From Diospyros lotus (lineage: Eukaryota; Streptophyta; Magnoliopsida; Ericales; Ebenaceae): DNA of 64,000 nt. Under the pieces are notes generated by a model. It did no database searches. It saw nothing but the letters and a program-made list of their open reading frames with translations, and was not told the origin of the DNA. A program made the translations under genes and the position numbers. The stretch spans positions 14,965,925 through 15,029,924 of the forward strand of contig NC_068339.1 of the NCBI RefSeq assembly GCF_014633365.1, written 5' to 3'. Below, piece by piece: positions 22,792 through 35,560 of this stretch. Each line of letters opens with the position of its first letter. Position 1 is the first letter of the stretch.

Positions 22792-25167
22792 GCTTGGAGA
22801 GGGATGACAGTGAAACCGAAGACTGTCAATGATCCAAAATGCTTGAGGTGATATACATAATTTTGTAATGTTTGACATTCTTTTGAGCATCAAAAACTGA
22901 CAATTCATCATGGTATTTTTTTTTTTTTTAATTCTATCCTGTCTGCATTGCTCTGCCCTGGGAAATTGGTTTTCTATAAGTAGATATGTCTTGAGTATTT
23001 ACCTTATTTAATTCCTCCATTAATCCATAAAATCCTAATTGGTACTCTCTGCTTCTCATTTTGATTGCCTTATTTTTAGAGAGGAGATGGTATATATTTG
23101 GGGATAAGATCTTAGTTGACAGGAATACAGGAAAAATTGGAAAGCGCTTGCAAGAGAGTAACTTTCTACCTCACTGTTTGGAGTACATATCCTAGTTGGA
23201 AAAGCTTTGAGTACCTTTTTTTATGCTCCCCTTTGCCGTGATGTGGGACGAGTACTTAATTTATGGATGATATCAATCTTGAAAAAATTTATATCAATAG
23301 TAGTAGTTTGTTTGGTGTACTGGAAGCATTTTTCTCTTTAATTTATCATTACAGATGTGAAACAGCCTCTTTATAAAACAAGGATAAAACTGTGTACAAA
23401 GGCAATCCTGTCCTAACCCTCTCAAAGTGGGGAGTTTCATGCTCTGTGGACGCTCTTTTAATTTCTTGCTATTGATTGTTTGGCTTGTCTTATCTTGTTG
23501 CTTTAGTTTTGTAGGAGATCTTTTGAAGAGTTTCTACTTTTGTCATGTTGCATATAATAGGACAAAAGCATCTTGGTTGGATTATATTGCTTCAATTTTA
23601 GGCTAATAACAGTTAAACTGTTAACTTAGGTTTTAAGAGAAAAGTGCAGCCAGTATCTTAAAGGTTTGTTGTGGGTTTTGTTGACTCAAATAAATTTTCT
23701 TACAATTATTGGGATTTGCATGGGAAATATAAGATAGAAAACTAATTTTATTAGTCTTTAAGCTCAATACTCGAATTTGTTTTTATTGAATGCTTCAACT
23801 AAATAACAACAAACGCTCTTTAAAAATAACTGCTAATTGAGGAATATCAATGTTTTGGAGATGTTAAAGAGAAAATTTGAAAAGCAAAAAAGTTCTTCGC
23901 AGGGATTAGGCATAAATGGCTTTAACATGTCAAATTCATGTTGTTGAAGTGTGAAAAAAATGATGCACTTTACTATTGTTTCTCTAATGAATGCACTAGC
24001 AGTAAACCCTGATTTGAAGTCCTAAAATCAAGTAAGAACTCATAGAATTTTTATGAAATAGACATGTCTGGAGAAAGTAACTGCAAAATAAAAATTTTAC
24101 AAAATAGAAAATTTGAGAAATTGATGACTTGAACAATGGAATTTTGTCATTTCTTTGGTTCATAGTATAACCACTCATCTAGTCTCCATGATATATTAAA
24201 TCAAACAACCAGGTTTCACATGATTCTGACATTATGATCTTGATTCCAGGATGCATCTGTTATTTACATGTGCACTGACATCTGCTTCCCCTCTTTTATT
24301 CTTGTCCATAAACTTGACAAGACTTTGTGTTGTAGACTCATTTTTCCTTGGAATCTACCATCTTAACTGAGAAGTTAGTTGTCTTGCTAGAAGTGGCAGG
24401 CATTTGAAACAATGGACACTTGAATTTGTTATTAATAAATATAACGTCAAACTAGTAGAGATATAATCATCATACTAAAATCTATTAGTTTTCTGTAATG
24501 TGCTTTTTCAAATGCATATTTTGTTTTGTTTTCTTGATTGCTGCAGTATATTAGAAGTCAGTTATAGCTATAACTCTCTAAGCAACAAGAAATAATTTGG
24601 TAATATTAGAATAGAGTTTCAGCTGGTGTTTGAATTTGGGAAAAGCAGTTTGGCTTACTTTTAAGTGGTTTTCAAGTGATAGTATGTATATTACAGTGTT
24701 TATTTTTTAGAATCGGTTCAGTATGACCGTGACTTACAGAGGCTCCTATCATCAAGAAAAAAATAGTGTTACAAAGATCTTATGGATATTGATTACTTGG
24801 AGTATATTTGACTGTTGCTAACATATTTGGAAGACAACATATTTGGATATTGATTCTTAAGCTAAATTCTTAGCCTGAATCTTTATTTCTTTGAGATGTT
24901 GATTGCAGACTATTTGATAAGGTAAAAATAGCAATATATATATATATACATCTTTCAATCATTAGAACTTTGATGATCTATAGAAAAGTGTCTTCCTCTT
25001 GAAGATTAACATTTGTTTTGGGACAAGTGTAGTAGATAATTCTTTTCGTGTGGTACTATTTTATGCTAGTGTTTCTGTCAGCATCTGGCCATCTAACTGA
25101 AACTTGATCCACATGTTATGTCACATATAATCATGGATGAAACAAGTTTGTACTTTGTTCAACAATC
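22792..25167 (+). repeat. Duplicated F-box 3' flank, copy B (left part)
   Basis: Starts as the 3' UTR of F-box gene 1 and aligns with 40366 onward (shared TGATCCA-AATGCTTGAGGT, CATAATTTTGTAATGTTTGA and CATTCTTTTGAGCATCA). Further blocks match copy A (24190-24450 with 1200-1430; 24540-24900 with 1545-1850). It is interrupted at 25168 by the LINE remnant and resumes near 35560. No other gene is visible in it. Confidence 0.7.
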
Positions 25168-26034
25168 TTTTTTTGATAAACGATGAAAATATTATCGATA
25201 TAAAACCAACATACAAGTTCAACAAACATCCTAACATCCCACTTCAACCTACAGTGAGGCAATAAGTAAAAATCACAATAGCAGCACCTTTCCTTCTAAT
25301 TAGCACCCACCCTTGTTCCTCCCATTTGAACAAAACAGAGAGATACTAAAAAAAAAATGAAAAGCAGCAAGGTTAAGAACAGAAGACTAGCATATGGAAT
25401 ACACTAGAACAAAAGCATAAACCAAGCCACATAAGAGAACCGGGAAAAGGAATTCTGTGTAAAGCACCAGAACAGCACCAGTACATAGCCCTCAAGTCCA
25501 AACAACCAGATTTGGCTACCTCTATGCATTTACCTTTAGCAGAACAGGTCCCATGCTGAAGACAACAAAACCAGACACAACCAATGAATTTGCCCCACAA
25601 CATCTGAACTCTCTAACTAACAGCAGCCTTGCTGCAAGAAACCAACTCCAAAACTAGCTGAACAGGTACGATTACATCTAAATTCTAACAACATAGCCAC
25701 AAAGTCCTCTTTTCTTTTAACTGCAGTCCTGCTAGATTATCTGCAACAAAATTGATCTTGTGGAATACATGCTGAAACCTCGCTGTGATTGTAGAACTGA
25801 TGCAAACTGCCAATCTTGTTTAAGGAGTCTCACATTCCCCAAGGTTGGAAAAATGTTCATTATCCCAGAACCACCTTACTTTATTATACTAATCAGATTC
25901 AATTATTATTGGCACCCACGATTCTTGTATGGTCAGATGATAGACAACTCCTATGCTTTAAGAATTGCAAGAATTTCGATGTCACTTAAATCTTTAATCC
26001 CAGTAGGGCGTTGAAACATACATAAAAATTCACC
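25168..26034 (-). pseudogene. LINE remnant, 3' part: RNase H end and 3' tail
   Basis: On the minus strand the segment ends ...TTTATCAAAAAAA at 25168-25179, a common plant LINE 3' terminus. At about 25721-25778 (minus) it encodes FQHVFHKINFVADNLAGLQ, the end of the RNase H domain found after reverse transcriptase in plant L1-type LINEs. Stops and frameshifts are present upstream in the domain. The element continues at 34614 beyond the gypsy insertion. Confidence 0.65.
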
Positions 26035-26344
26035 ATCACTGTAATATCCCAAAAAAAAAAAAAATAATAATAAGAATAATAATATAACTAAAATAATAAT
26101 AAACTAATAAATTAAATTAATTAATTTGTTAAAATTTTGTGGCTGTGCGCGTGTGCGTAGGGGTTAAGCAAAGTGGCCACTTTTCTGTCAAATGGAAACA
26201 GAGAAGAACAGTGAGCAGAGAGTGAGATGGAGAGATCGGCTGAGGGAGAGATTGAGAGGGAGAGATCGAGACCGAGAGAGTGAGAAAGAGAGATCGATCG
26301 AGGGAGGGAGAAGGAGATGGCGGCCATGGGAGGCTGGCCGAGCT

Positions 26345-26931
26345 TAGAGCTGGCAATTTTGGACACGACCCGATTACACGACACGACACGACACGGAGTT
26401 AAGCGGGTTAGGGTTGGGCTTAATCGGGTTCGGGTCATAAACGGGTCAACACGTTTATGACACGATTATTTTCGTGTCTTAGGTGGGTCAACCCGTCTAA
26501 CCCGTTTAGACACGAAATGACACGTTTAATTAAACGTGTTAACAGGTTGACCCGAACACGTTAACACGATTATATACGAAATAACACGTTTAATTAAAAG
26601 GGTTAGTGAGTTGATCTGAATACGTTAACACGATTATACACGAAATAACACGTTTAAAACTAAATAACACGTTTAACAGGTGACACAACATGACCCATTT
26701 AAATTAAACGGGTTAAACAGGTTAACAGGTGACACGACACGATACAACACGTTTAGTTAAACGGGTTAAACGGGTCGTGTCGTGTTACACGTTTAATAAA
26801 CGTGTCGTGTTCGGGTTTAAGGAATTTGACACGATTATTAAACGGGTCGTGTTCGGGTTAGCCTGACACGTGTTATACGTGTGTCTCGACACGACACGAT
26901 TATGACCCGCCAACACGAATTGCCACCCCTA
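26345..26931. mobile_element. Non-autonomous hAT element with ACACG-rich tandem repeats
   Basis: Absent from the other LTR, which gives the empty site. Ends are TAGAGCTGGCAATT and, reverse complemented, TAGGGGTGGCAATT (12 of 14 match). The duplication GCCGAGCT (26337-26344 and 26932-26939) is 8 bp. TAGNG ends plus an 8-bp duplication are diagnostic of hAT. The interior is degenerate short repeats of AACACG, ACACGACACG, ACACGTTTA and ACGGGTTA in both orientations, with no coding region. It is younger than the LTR insertion that hosts it. Confidence 0.9.
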
Positions 26932-27124
26932 GCCGAGCTTCGCTCGGCCATGGCAGCCGAGCAACCAGCAGCGTCGGCTATGGCGGTTGCAGCGAGCGCG
27001 GTGGAGGAAGCCAGGCGCGATGGCAGCCGGTGTCCGGCCAGAGGCGAGCGGCGAGGGCGGAGCTGGCCGAGGCAGCGGCTGGGGCAGCGTCGGCCATGGC
27101 CGCAACGCGCGCAGGTGCAGGGGA

Positions 27125-27365
27125 GGCAGCGCGGAAGAAGAAGAAGGCAGCAGCCGCGGGGAAGAAAGGAAGAAGAAGGAGAAGAAGAAAGGAAGAAGAA
27201 GAAAAGAAAGAAGAAAAGGAAGAAGAAAGAGAAGAGGAAAGGAAAGAAGAAGAGAAGAAGGAGAAGGAGAAGGCGCTGGAGCAGTGGGCGCGGAAGCGGA
27301 AGAAGAAGAAGAAGAAGAAGAAGAAAAGGAGAAGAAAAAAGAAGAAAATAAAAGAAGAGGAAAAA
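27125..27365 (+). repeat. GAA/GGA purine tract in 5' LTR
   Basis: About 240 bp almost entirely of G and A in GAA/GGA units. The matching tract in the 3' LTR is at about 32340-32575 and has a different number of units near its end, as expected of microsatellite slippage. Confidence 0.9.
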
Positions 27366-29403
27366 TAAGGGATTTTGGGATTTTTTTTGGCAAAGGAAGT
27401 GATCAGGTACGTGGGTAAAAATTAGTCGAAGCATGTCATGTTTAAATTATAAATTTTTCGTGATTAAAATTAATTAATTTGAGTCCCGATTGTGTTATTT
27501 GCCAGGAAATGATTTAATTTATCTCGGGAGCTTGAGAGAGGTCGGAATCAGCTAATTTCAGGCAAGTTCCTAATGCTTTCCTCGTATTCTTTAATTCCCG
27601 TGAGAAACCCTGTGATTTCTCGTATTTTATACCCTCCCTTCGTCTGTTTCGACTCGTTTATTAATTATGGAATTTTGAGTCGTTGATTTAAATTTAATTT
27701 ATTAAGCTGGCTTCGAGGACTTTATTAGCGTGATTTAATTTAAAATAAATATGAGACTCGTTGAGATATTAATTGTGGTGCGCTTACGTGGGATTTTAGA
27801 CGGTTAAATTAATTATATTACACGGTAGATTTATTTAATTAAAGTCGCGATTTTATTTATTGCCAGCGAACGTTTTACTTCGCAGCGGGTGCGTAAGAAA
27901 AGTAAGGAACGGCCGTGTAAAGGCAAGCTCTTAACCCCTCTTCTTGATCTTTAATTCCCGTGAAACACCCCGTGATTTCCTGTACTTTATTCTCTCCCTT
28001 ACTTTAATTCGGCTCCTAACCTTATTTGTTAAATTATTATTCATTTGTTCTAATTTATATTAAATTCGAGGCTTCTATAATTTTATCCGTTGTGAGCCTA
28101 CGGGGGTTTGTACCGCCCCCACTCCTTTCGGGAATGATGCTGAACCAGTTTGGGGACTAGGTTCCTAGACGTGAGGGTTTAATTACGATTTTATTGGGTT
28201 TATTTACAGTTTTTCTTAGATTTATTTATGGTTCGGTTAGAGCTATCGAGCAGTAGGGCAGGGGTTGGTTGTTGGTGACGTTGGGGTAGACTATGGTACG
28301 GCCCTGATGTGGACCGTCGGATGGACACCCCTAGTCACTGGCCGTTGACCGGTGCCGGGCATTGCTGACTAGCTCTGCCGGTATGTGATTTACTGCATGA
28401 TTAGATACATTGTATTGCTGTTCATGATTTGATATGCACATGGGTACGGGATGCATATTGGGATATCCATTTATTGAGAATGCTTGGACACGGACATTCT
28501 AGTTTGGTTAGGTTGCATCCACCGCGAGCATATGCATGGCGTGTGGTTTACTATGTGGGCGGAGCATGGTCTGATGCCTGGATGTATGGGCGCCTTGTAT
28601 CACGTTGATGCTCACTACGCCATTGCATTTTTATGTGCATTGCATGGATACTAGTAGTATTTAGTTCTCGGACGGGAGTACCGTTCCGAGGGAGCCTATG
28701 GCTCGGTTGTCGGGAGTACCGACGGATACAGGTGACGGGAGTACCGGCCTGGGACAGCGCGCGCAGGTTTGTGGAGACATTTGTTGCCTTTCAGGGCAGC
28801 GGCAGGTTGGTATGGGACTTGAGTGCCAAGTGTCTTATGTGGGCCCCAAGGACCGGTATGTGCTTTTATTTTGTTATGCTGTTGAGCTGTTGTGTTGTAG
28901 CGTCTCATGGCTTGTGTGTACCTGGGGGTTTATTCTGGGGTGAGATTTCTGGTTTTGTGTAGCCTTCAGCCTTTTCTTCTTTATGCTTGCTGAGTCTCTC
29001 GACTCACTTTGCTTTCCATCATTCCAGGTAGTGCCAGCGTAGGTCCGAGCAAGGGAGTCAGCTTTTGCGGCAGAGTCGGTGTGGTGTACAGGCAGTCTCG
29101 TCAATCCCTATCCACTCTGATGTCTAAGTAGAATTTACTCTATTATTTCGTACTGTGCCGGGTGTTTTCTCGAGTCTTATGTATGTCGGCACAGGAGTTT
29201 GTGTTTATTTATTTATCTTGTGACCGCTGTGTTAGCGGGGTACCCATAGTGCATGCATGTCTTGACCTTTGCTTCCGCTGTTCTTATTTTCGTGTATGCA
29301 TGCCGGGGTGGTCTTTGTCTGGTGTTTATTACTTTTCTCCTTCCGTAGGCGCTCCCGTTCGGGTAGTCCGGGCGGCTGGGATATCCGGGTGGGGGTGCTT
29401 ACA

Positions 29404-31848
29404 TTGTTGGTATCAGAGCGTAGTTTGAGTCAATTTTGGGGACGAGTTCCTGTACACCAAAGTTGTCGGATGTTTAGTGTTGTATGCAGATTTTGAGTAT
29501 TCCCAATAAGACCCGAAGGCCTAGATTCCCAATGTACCCTTACCCAACTCGGATGTGCTCTCAGAATTGCATTGTTTATGGTGTCAGTGGGAACAGGAGT
29601 TTGCTTCTAGATGGGGAGGCGGGCAAGACGAAGAGGAGTACCTAGTGAGTTATATGTATTAGCTTGATGAATTGTTTCAAGAGTCGATTCACGAGATTTT
29701 TTGGGGATTATCGGAGAGACAAGTCCTGTTTTCCCGTGAGCACATGAAGGACATGTGGAGGCGACTGACTAAAGTAGTGATGAATGATGGGAGCCTTACT
29801 AGGGATTGATACAGAGTGTGCCCAGGATTGGAACACTACCTGACACTCAGTCAGTCTGAGCCACTGTGAGGGTGTCGTCATAACCACCGGAGGGACTTGT
29901 TGGACTTAGCTTACTTGGCAGATGATTTGCCGGGCTAACTCTGAGGTGTTTTCTAAAGAGGTCTGGAGTTCCGTGGTCTCGCTAGGTGTTGTCGACGTCC
30001 TATTAAGGCTAGCGTCAATGTCATGAGAGATGAGGTCATGGTAAAATGTGAGATGGAGGCCCATGATTGGATTTTGCTAGGGGTGGTACGGGAAGGTCCC
30101 ACATGGTGGAAAATGTGCTATAGGAGTCTGATGGTAAATGGTAGATCCGTAGGTACCGAGATGTGTATAGGGTGTACTGAGATGAGAAACTGAAGGTTGG
30201 GTAGTGCGGTCACTCGTGTGTAACAGTTAAATTGTCTGTACTTATTTGGTCGAGAGACGTGTTATTTGATGAGGTATGGAGGTAAATTGAGGTTATGAGG
30301 GGTTTGCATTTTCTTGGAGGTTTAGGGCATCCACCCTAAGTTTAATCGAATCTAGAAGGATAAATTGGAACATTAATACGAAGTCTCAAGAGAGATCTAT
30401 GATGAGAATTTATTGAGGGATTATTATGGACTTATGAACTTGGAGTTTACAGTGGTTATGCTGTTTGGAGATTTAGCATCACGACCTGGCTATGGTGTGT
30501 AGGTGTTTAGTTTTCACAAGTGGAGCGGAGTACAGGTGACGTCGCGGTTGGCGTGACGAAGAGCTAAGGCTGTGAGGTTCTGTAACAAATAGGGTAAAGT
30601 AAAGGTGGTAACAGGTGTTTTAGGCTATCGTGGTGCATCCGTGATAATGTGAATTAGAAGTAAGGAAAACCCCTCTACGTTTGGTGTTGTGGGAGATACC
30701 CCGGTGTATGGCCACGGCCGAAATTGGATACAGGTCTAAGTAACTATTGGGTTCTGCTGCAAGGATAGTAGTTGCTATGAGTACGCGCGGTGCTAATCAC
30801 GGACCACATGCCCTAGGGTCGGATTATTGACCGAGAGAGGAGATGAGACTCCTTTGGGTGCTGGTCAAGTGGTACATCGGCAAAAACATGAGATGGTCTA
30901 TTATGCCAGCCAAAAGAATGCTTAACCCACTTCAGTTACTTTTCGTGGTTGATGAGACTTATAAGATGCCTTGGAGATTAGATAGTTACTGACACGGTGA
31001 GGTGCTTTCAGCCTAGTAGGCTACAGAGCGGATAACGTTGGTTTTAAAGCTTATGTTCTAGCTAGCCTATTGAGTCTTTGAGGAGTGCCAATTCCTTTAA
31101 GGAGGGGAGATCTGGTGACATTTAGATCTCAAGATGTAATGAGTGGAGACTGTATATCCCTTGATAGTCCTGATTAAATGGCTACTCATGTTTATTAACA
31201 GGACCCCGAACGTACGCGACAAATTGTGGGAGAAAGTACTGCCGAGAAAATGATGTGTATCTGGTTAAGAATCAGTTGGCAAAAGTCAGACTAAAGGATA
31301 TTACTGCTGAATTCTTGATTGAGGATGTCGTATCGTTTTCGTGTTCCAGTGCGTCGTAAGTACGTGGCAGGTTTAGGTCGCGTTATCGAATATTAGCTTC
31401 TCGAGGGTGGCCCCACTCCTATCGTTACCGAATGCACTTAAAGTTAGCTGCAGTTGCATTGAGGTTTGTGTTGCAAACTAGTTAATCATTGAGATTTAAT
31501 ATCTCTGACCTTTGAGTTTGCCTCAGGATGATATGTGAGATAGCTTTGAGGAACAGTTGGATTACGATATCGTAATAGAAGAACCATGTTGAGTTATGGT
31601 TGACGACGTTCCTTACGTCGGTTAAGATATTAGTGGTCATAACGTGGTCCCAATGAGGTGATGGATTATGGGAGATATGCTAGTGTATTAAGTCTAGTAG
31701 TAGACTCAGACTTGTGAGAACTGGAAAATGATGATATGGAATATCCTGAAAGAGATGTTAGGTAATCTCATGAGAGTTGTGAGCATATCTTGAGGATAAG
31801 GATCGAACGCGAATTTCGAGGACGAAATTCTATTAAGGAGGGGAGAAT
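29404..31848 (+). other. Interior of the gypsy element: no intact gag or pol
   Basis: Begins with the Met-tRNA primer site and ends with GAGGACGAAATT...AAGGAGGGGAGAA, the usual pol-end/polypurine layout of chromoviruses. In between, no open frame of useful length exists on either strand. Isolated scraps resemble the integrase tail (FRVPVRRKYVAG, about 31336-31370). This contrasts with the near-identity of the LTRs: the coding loss predates this insertion. Confidence 0.8.
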
Positions 31849-34608
31849 TGTAATATCCCAAAAAAAAAAAATAATAATAAGAATAATAATATAACTAAAA
31901 TAATAATAAACTAATAAATTAAATTAATTAATTTGTTAAAATTTTGTGGCTGTGCGCGTGTGCGTAGGGGTTAAGCAAAGTGGCCACTTTTCTGTCAAAT
32001 GGAAACAGAGAAGAACAGTGAGCAGAGAGTGAGATGGAGAGATCGGCTGAGGGAGAGATTGAGAGGGAGAGATCGAGACCGAGAGAGTGAGAAAGAGAGA
32101 TCGATCGAGGGAGGGAGAAGGAGATGGCGGCCATGGGAGGCTGGCCGAGCTTCGCTCGGCCATGGCAGCCGAGCAACCAGCAGCGTCGGCTATGGCGGTT
32201 GCAGCGAGCGCGGTGGAGGAAGCCAGGCGCGATGGCAGCCGGTGTCCGGCCAGAGGCGAGCGGCGAGGGCGGAGCTGGCCGAGGCAGCGGCTGGGGCAGC
32301 GTCGGCCATGGCCGCAACGCGCGCAGGTGCAGGGGAGGCAGCGCGAAAGAAGAAGAAGGCAGCAGCCGCGGGGAAGAAAGGAAGAAGAAGGAGAAGAAGA
32401 AAGGAAGAAGAAGAAAAGAAAGAAGAAAAGGAAGAAGAAAGAGAAGAGGAAAGGAAAGAAGAAGAGAAGAAGGAGAAGGAGAAGGCGCTGGAGCAGTGGG
32501 CGCGGAAGAAGAAGAAGAAGAAGAAGAAGAAGAAGAAGAAAAGGAGAAGAAAATAAAAGAAGAGGAAAAATAAGGGATTTTGGGATTTTTTTGGCAAAGG
32601 AAGTGATCAGGTACGTGGGTAAAAATTAGTCGAAGCATGTCATGTTTAAATTATAAATTTTTCGTGATTAAAATTAATTAATTTGAGTCCCGATTGTGTT
32701 ATTTGCCAGGAAATGATTTAATTTATCTCGGGAGCTTGAGAGAGGTCGGAATCAGCTAATTTCAGGCAAGTTCCTAATGCTTTCCTCGTATTCTTTAATT
32801 CCCGTGAGAAACCCTGTGATTTCTCGTATTTTATACCCTCCCTTCGTCTGTTTCGACTCGTTTATTAATTATGGAATTTTGAGTCGTTGATTTAAATTTA
32901 ATTTATTAAGCTGGCTTCGAGGACTTTATTAGCGTGATTTAATTTAAAATAAATATGAGACTCGTTGAGATATTAATTGTGGTGCGCTTACGTGGGATTT
33001 TAGACGGTTAAATTAATTATATTACACGGTAGATTTATTTAATTAAAGTCGCGATTTTATTTATTGCCAGCGAACGTTTTACTTCGCAGCGGGTGCGTAA
33101 GAAAAGTAAGGAACGGCCGTGTAAAGGCAAGCTCTTAACCCCCTCTTCTTGATCTTTAATTCCCGTGAAACACCCCGTGATTTCCTGTACTTTATTCTCT
33201 CCCTTACTTTAATTCGGCTCCTAACCTTATTTGTTAAATTATTATTCATTTGTTCTAATTTATATTAAATTCGAGGCTTCTATAATTTTATCCGTTGTGA
33301 GCCTACGGGGGTTTGTACCGCCCCCACTCCTTTCGGGAATGATGCTGAACCAGTTTGGGGACTAGGTTCCTAGACGTGAGGGTTTAATTACGATTTTATT
33401 GGGTTTATTTACAGTTTTTCTTAGATTTATTTATGGTTCGGTTAGAGCTATCGAGCAGTAGGGCAGGGGTTGGTTGTTGGTGACGTTGGGGTAGACTATG
33501 GTACGGCCCTGATGTGGACCGTCGGATGGACACCCCTAGTCACTGGCCGTTGACCGGTGCCGGGCATTGCTGACTAGCTCTGCCGGTATGTGATTTACTG
33601 CATGATTAGATACATTGTATTGTTGTTCATGATTTGATATGCACATGGGTACGGGATGCATATTGGGATATCCATTTATTGAGAATGCTTGGACACGGAC
33701 ATTCTAGTTTGGTTAGGTTGCATCCACCGCGAGCATATGCATGGCGTGTGGTTTACTATGTGGGCGGAGCATGGCCTGATGCCTGGATGTATGGGCGCCT
33801 TGTATCACGTTGATGCTCACTACGCCATTGCATTTTTATGTGCATTGCATGGATACTAGTAGTATTTAGTTCTCGGACGGGAGTACCGTTCCGAGGGAGC
33901 CTATGGCTCGGTTGTCGGGAGTACCGACGGATACAGGTGACGGGAGTACCGGCCTGGGACAGCGCGCGCAGGTTTGTGGAGACATTTGTTGCCTTTCAGG
34001 GCAGCGGCAGGTTGGTATGGGACTTGGGTGCCAAGTGTCTTATGTGGGCCCCAAGGACCGGTATGTGCTTTTATTTTGTTATGCTGTTGAGCTGTTGTGT
34101 TGTAGCGTCTCATGGCTTGTGTGTACCTGGGGGTTTATTCTGGGGTGAGATTTCTGGTTTTGTGTAGCCTTCAGCCTTTTCTTCTTTATGCTTGCTGAGT
34201 CTCTCGACTCACTTTGCTTTCCATCATTCCAGGTAGTGCCAGCGTAGATCCGAGCAAGGGAGTCAGCTTTTGCGGCAGAGTCGGTGTGGTGTACAGGCAG
34301 TCTCGTCAATCCCTATCCACTCTGATGTCTAAGTAGAATTTACTCTATTATTTCGTACTGTGCCGGGTGTTTTCTCGAGTCTTATGTATGTCGGCACAGG
34401 AGTTTGTGTTTATTTATTTATCTTGTGACCGCTGTGTTAGCGGGGTACCCATAGTGCATGCATGTCTTGACCTTTGCTTCCACTGTTCTTATTTTCGTGT
34501 ATGCATGCCGGGGTGGTCTTTGTCTGGTGTTTATTACTTTTCTCCTTCCGTAGGCGCTCCCGTTCGGGTAGTCCGGGCGGCTGGGATATCCGGGTGGGGG
34601 TGCTTACA
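31849..34608 (+). repeat. 3' LTR of the gypsy element
   Basis: 2,760 bp, nearly identical to the 5' LTR minus its hAT insert. It shows the uninterrupted GGCCGAGCTTCGCTCGGCC site (from 32143) where the hAT element landed in the other copy. GAA tract at about 32340-32575. The open frames it holds duplicate those of the 5' LTR and are not genes. Confidence 0.93.
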
Positions 34609-34613
34609 ATCAC

Positions 34614-35560
34614 TCTTTCTTTATGCTCAACCTATTCCGGATAAACCTCGCTTGCTATTATTTGTGCCGTCCACATTCTATTTCAGAACACCCTCTTCTG
34701 GATGAGCCCATTCAGCAACCTTCTATGCTTATTAATTGGCTTCCAATCTTTTAAAGGATTAGCACAGGAGATTAAATGGTTACAATTGTAGGGGAATGAG
34801 TTACTTGAGCATGAAGCCATACAGAGAGCCTAATAAGGGAAATTTCAAACATATCCTCAGCTGAAACTGATGACTTGTTGAAGAGTAAACAACTCTTGTT
34901 TCTTCCCAGCAAATAGTCCACAAAATGGAAAAGAAAAGAGTGAGCCATGCCTTCCTCTGAAAATTCCTGCAAGCAAAAGAATCCCACTGATCAAACAACT
35001 CTTGGAGAACCTGGGCAAATCCATGCCTTCCCTACCGACTGAAATTTTGCACCATAGCCTATAAGTAATATTAGGTCAATGAAATAAATGTTTTGAAGCT
35101 TCTGGTTTCTCATTACAAAAAAGACACACATTACTACAACTGTTAATAATTCCCTTTCTGGCAAAATTATCTCTAGTGTTTAATTTCCCAAGAATTGCTA
35201 ACCAAGTGAAGATCTCTACCTTTGGAGGAGCAAGGCCTTTCGTATTTCGCTATTTGTCTGCATAGACAGATTGTTTGCTTTGAAGCACGAGAATTCTTCT
35301 CTTAACTGATAGAAGAAAGATTTGACTGAAAAACATCCATCTGCACAGACACTTCCCATAAGCTTATCTTGATCACACTTCATGTTTTTTAATTTTTCCC
35401 GACTGTGAGCATGCTTCTTTATGTTAATAGAGGAAACATGTCCATACGGCTATCTATTTGCACTGATCTCTCTGGAAAAAAGGCCCGTGGTATCTTTACT
35501 TCCAGACCCATGAGAGCCCATTCCAAAACCCCAAGTTTCATATTTTACATCCTTAACCGT
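34614..35560 (-). pseudogene. LINE remnant, 5' part: zf-RVT region of a non-LTR retrotransposon
   Basis: The minus strand encodes, through frameshifts, DGCFSVKSFFYQL (about 35325), PPKVEIFTWLAILGKLNTRD (about 35190), then a Cys-rich piece with CLFCNE, and LFFSILWTI (about 34920). This order (SVKS-x-Y, PPKV-F-WLA, CxxC, W-I) is the zinc-finger domain after plant LINE reverse transcriptase. The RT proper is missing, so the LINE is 5'-truncated. The upper limit near 35560 is where similarity to the F-box 3' flank resumes; no LINE target duplication was found. Confidence 0.7.

Larger units (their letters stand above)
26040..29403 (+). repeat. 5' LTR of the gypsy element, carrying a hAT insertion
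   Basis: 3,364 bp against 2,760 bp for the 3' LTR. The excess is explained by the 587-bp hAT element plus its 8-bp duplication, and small indels. 26150-26330 is GA-rich, and 27130-27365 is a long GAA/GGA tract whose unit number differs from the other LTR. Long frames on both strands here come from this low-complexity purine sequence and recur only because the LTR is duplicated. Confidence 0.92.
26040..34608 (+). mobile_element. Ty3/gypsy LTR retrotransposon without coding capacity (LARD-like, Tekay/Del-type chromovirus)
   Basis: Complete element of 8,569 bp. The 5-bp target duplication is ATCAC (26035-26039 and 34609-34613). LTRs: 26040-29403 and 31849-34608, both TGTAATATCCC...GTGCTTACA. 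Primer site TGGTATCAGAGC (29408-29419) matches initiator Met-tRNA. Polypurine tract AAGGAGGGGAGAA lies at 31835-31847. By eye I find about six substitutions between the LTRs plus length changes in A and GAA runs, so the insertion is recent. The 2.45-kb interior has no long frame. Broken remains such as FRVPVRRKYVAG (about 31336-31370) resemble the end of chromovirus pol. It inserted into the LINE remnant. Movement probably needed proteins from a relative. Confidence 0.92.

Noticed and set aside
26838..27434. Long reading frames on both strands, rich in Lys/Arg/Glu or Ser/Leu/Phe, also at 31928-32638
   Set aside because: They are translations of GAA/GGA and GAGA purine tracts inside the two LTRs. 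They occur in all frames and owe their repetition to LTR duplication.
28633..29496. Overlapping frames in the LTR, repeated at 33838-34705
   Set aside because: They lie in the U3/R/U5 part of the gypsy LTR, have no domain resemblance, and overlap each other on both strands.
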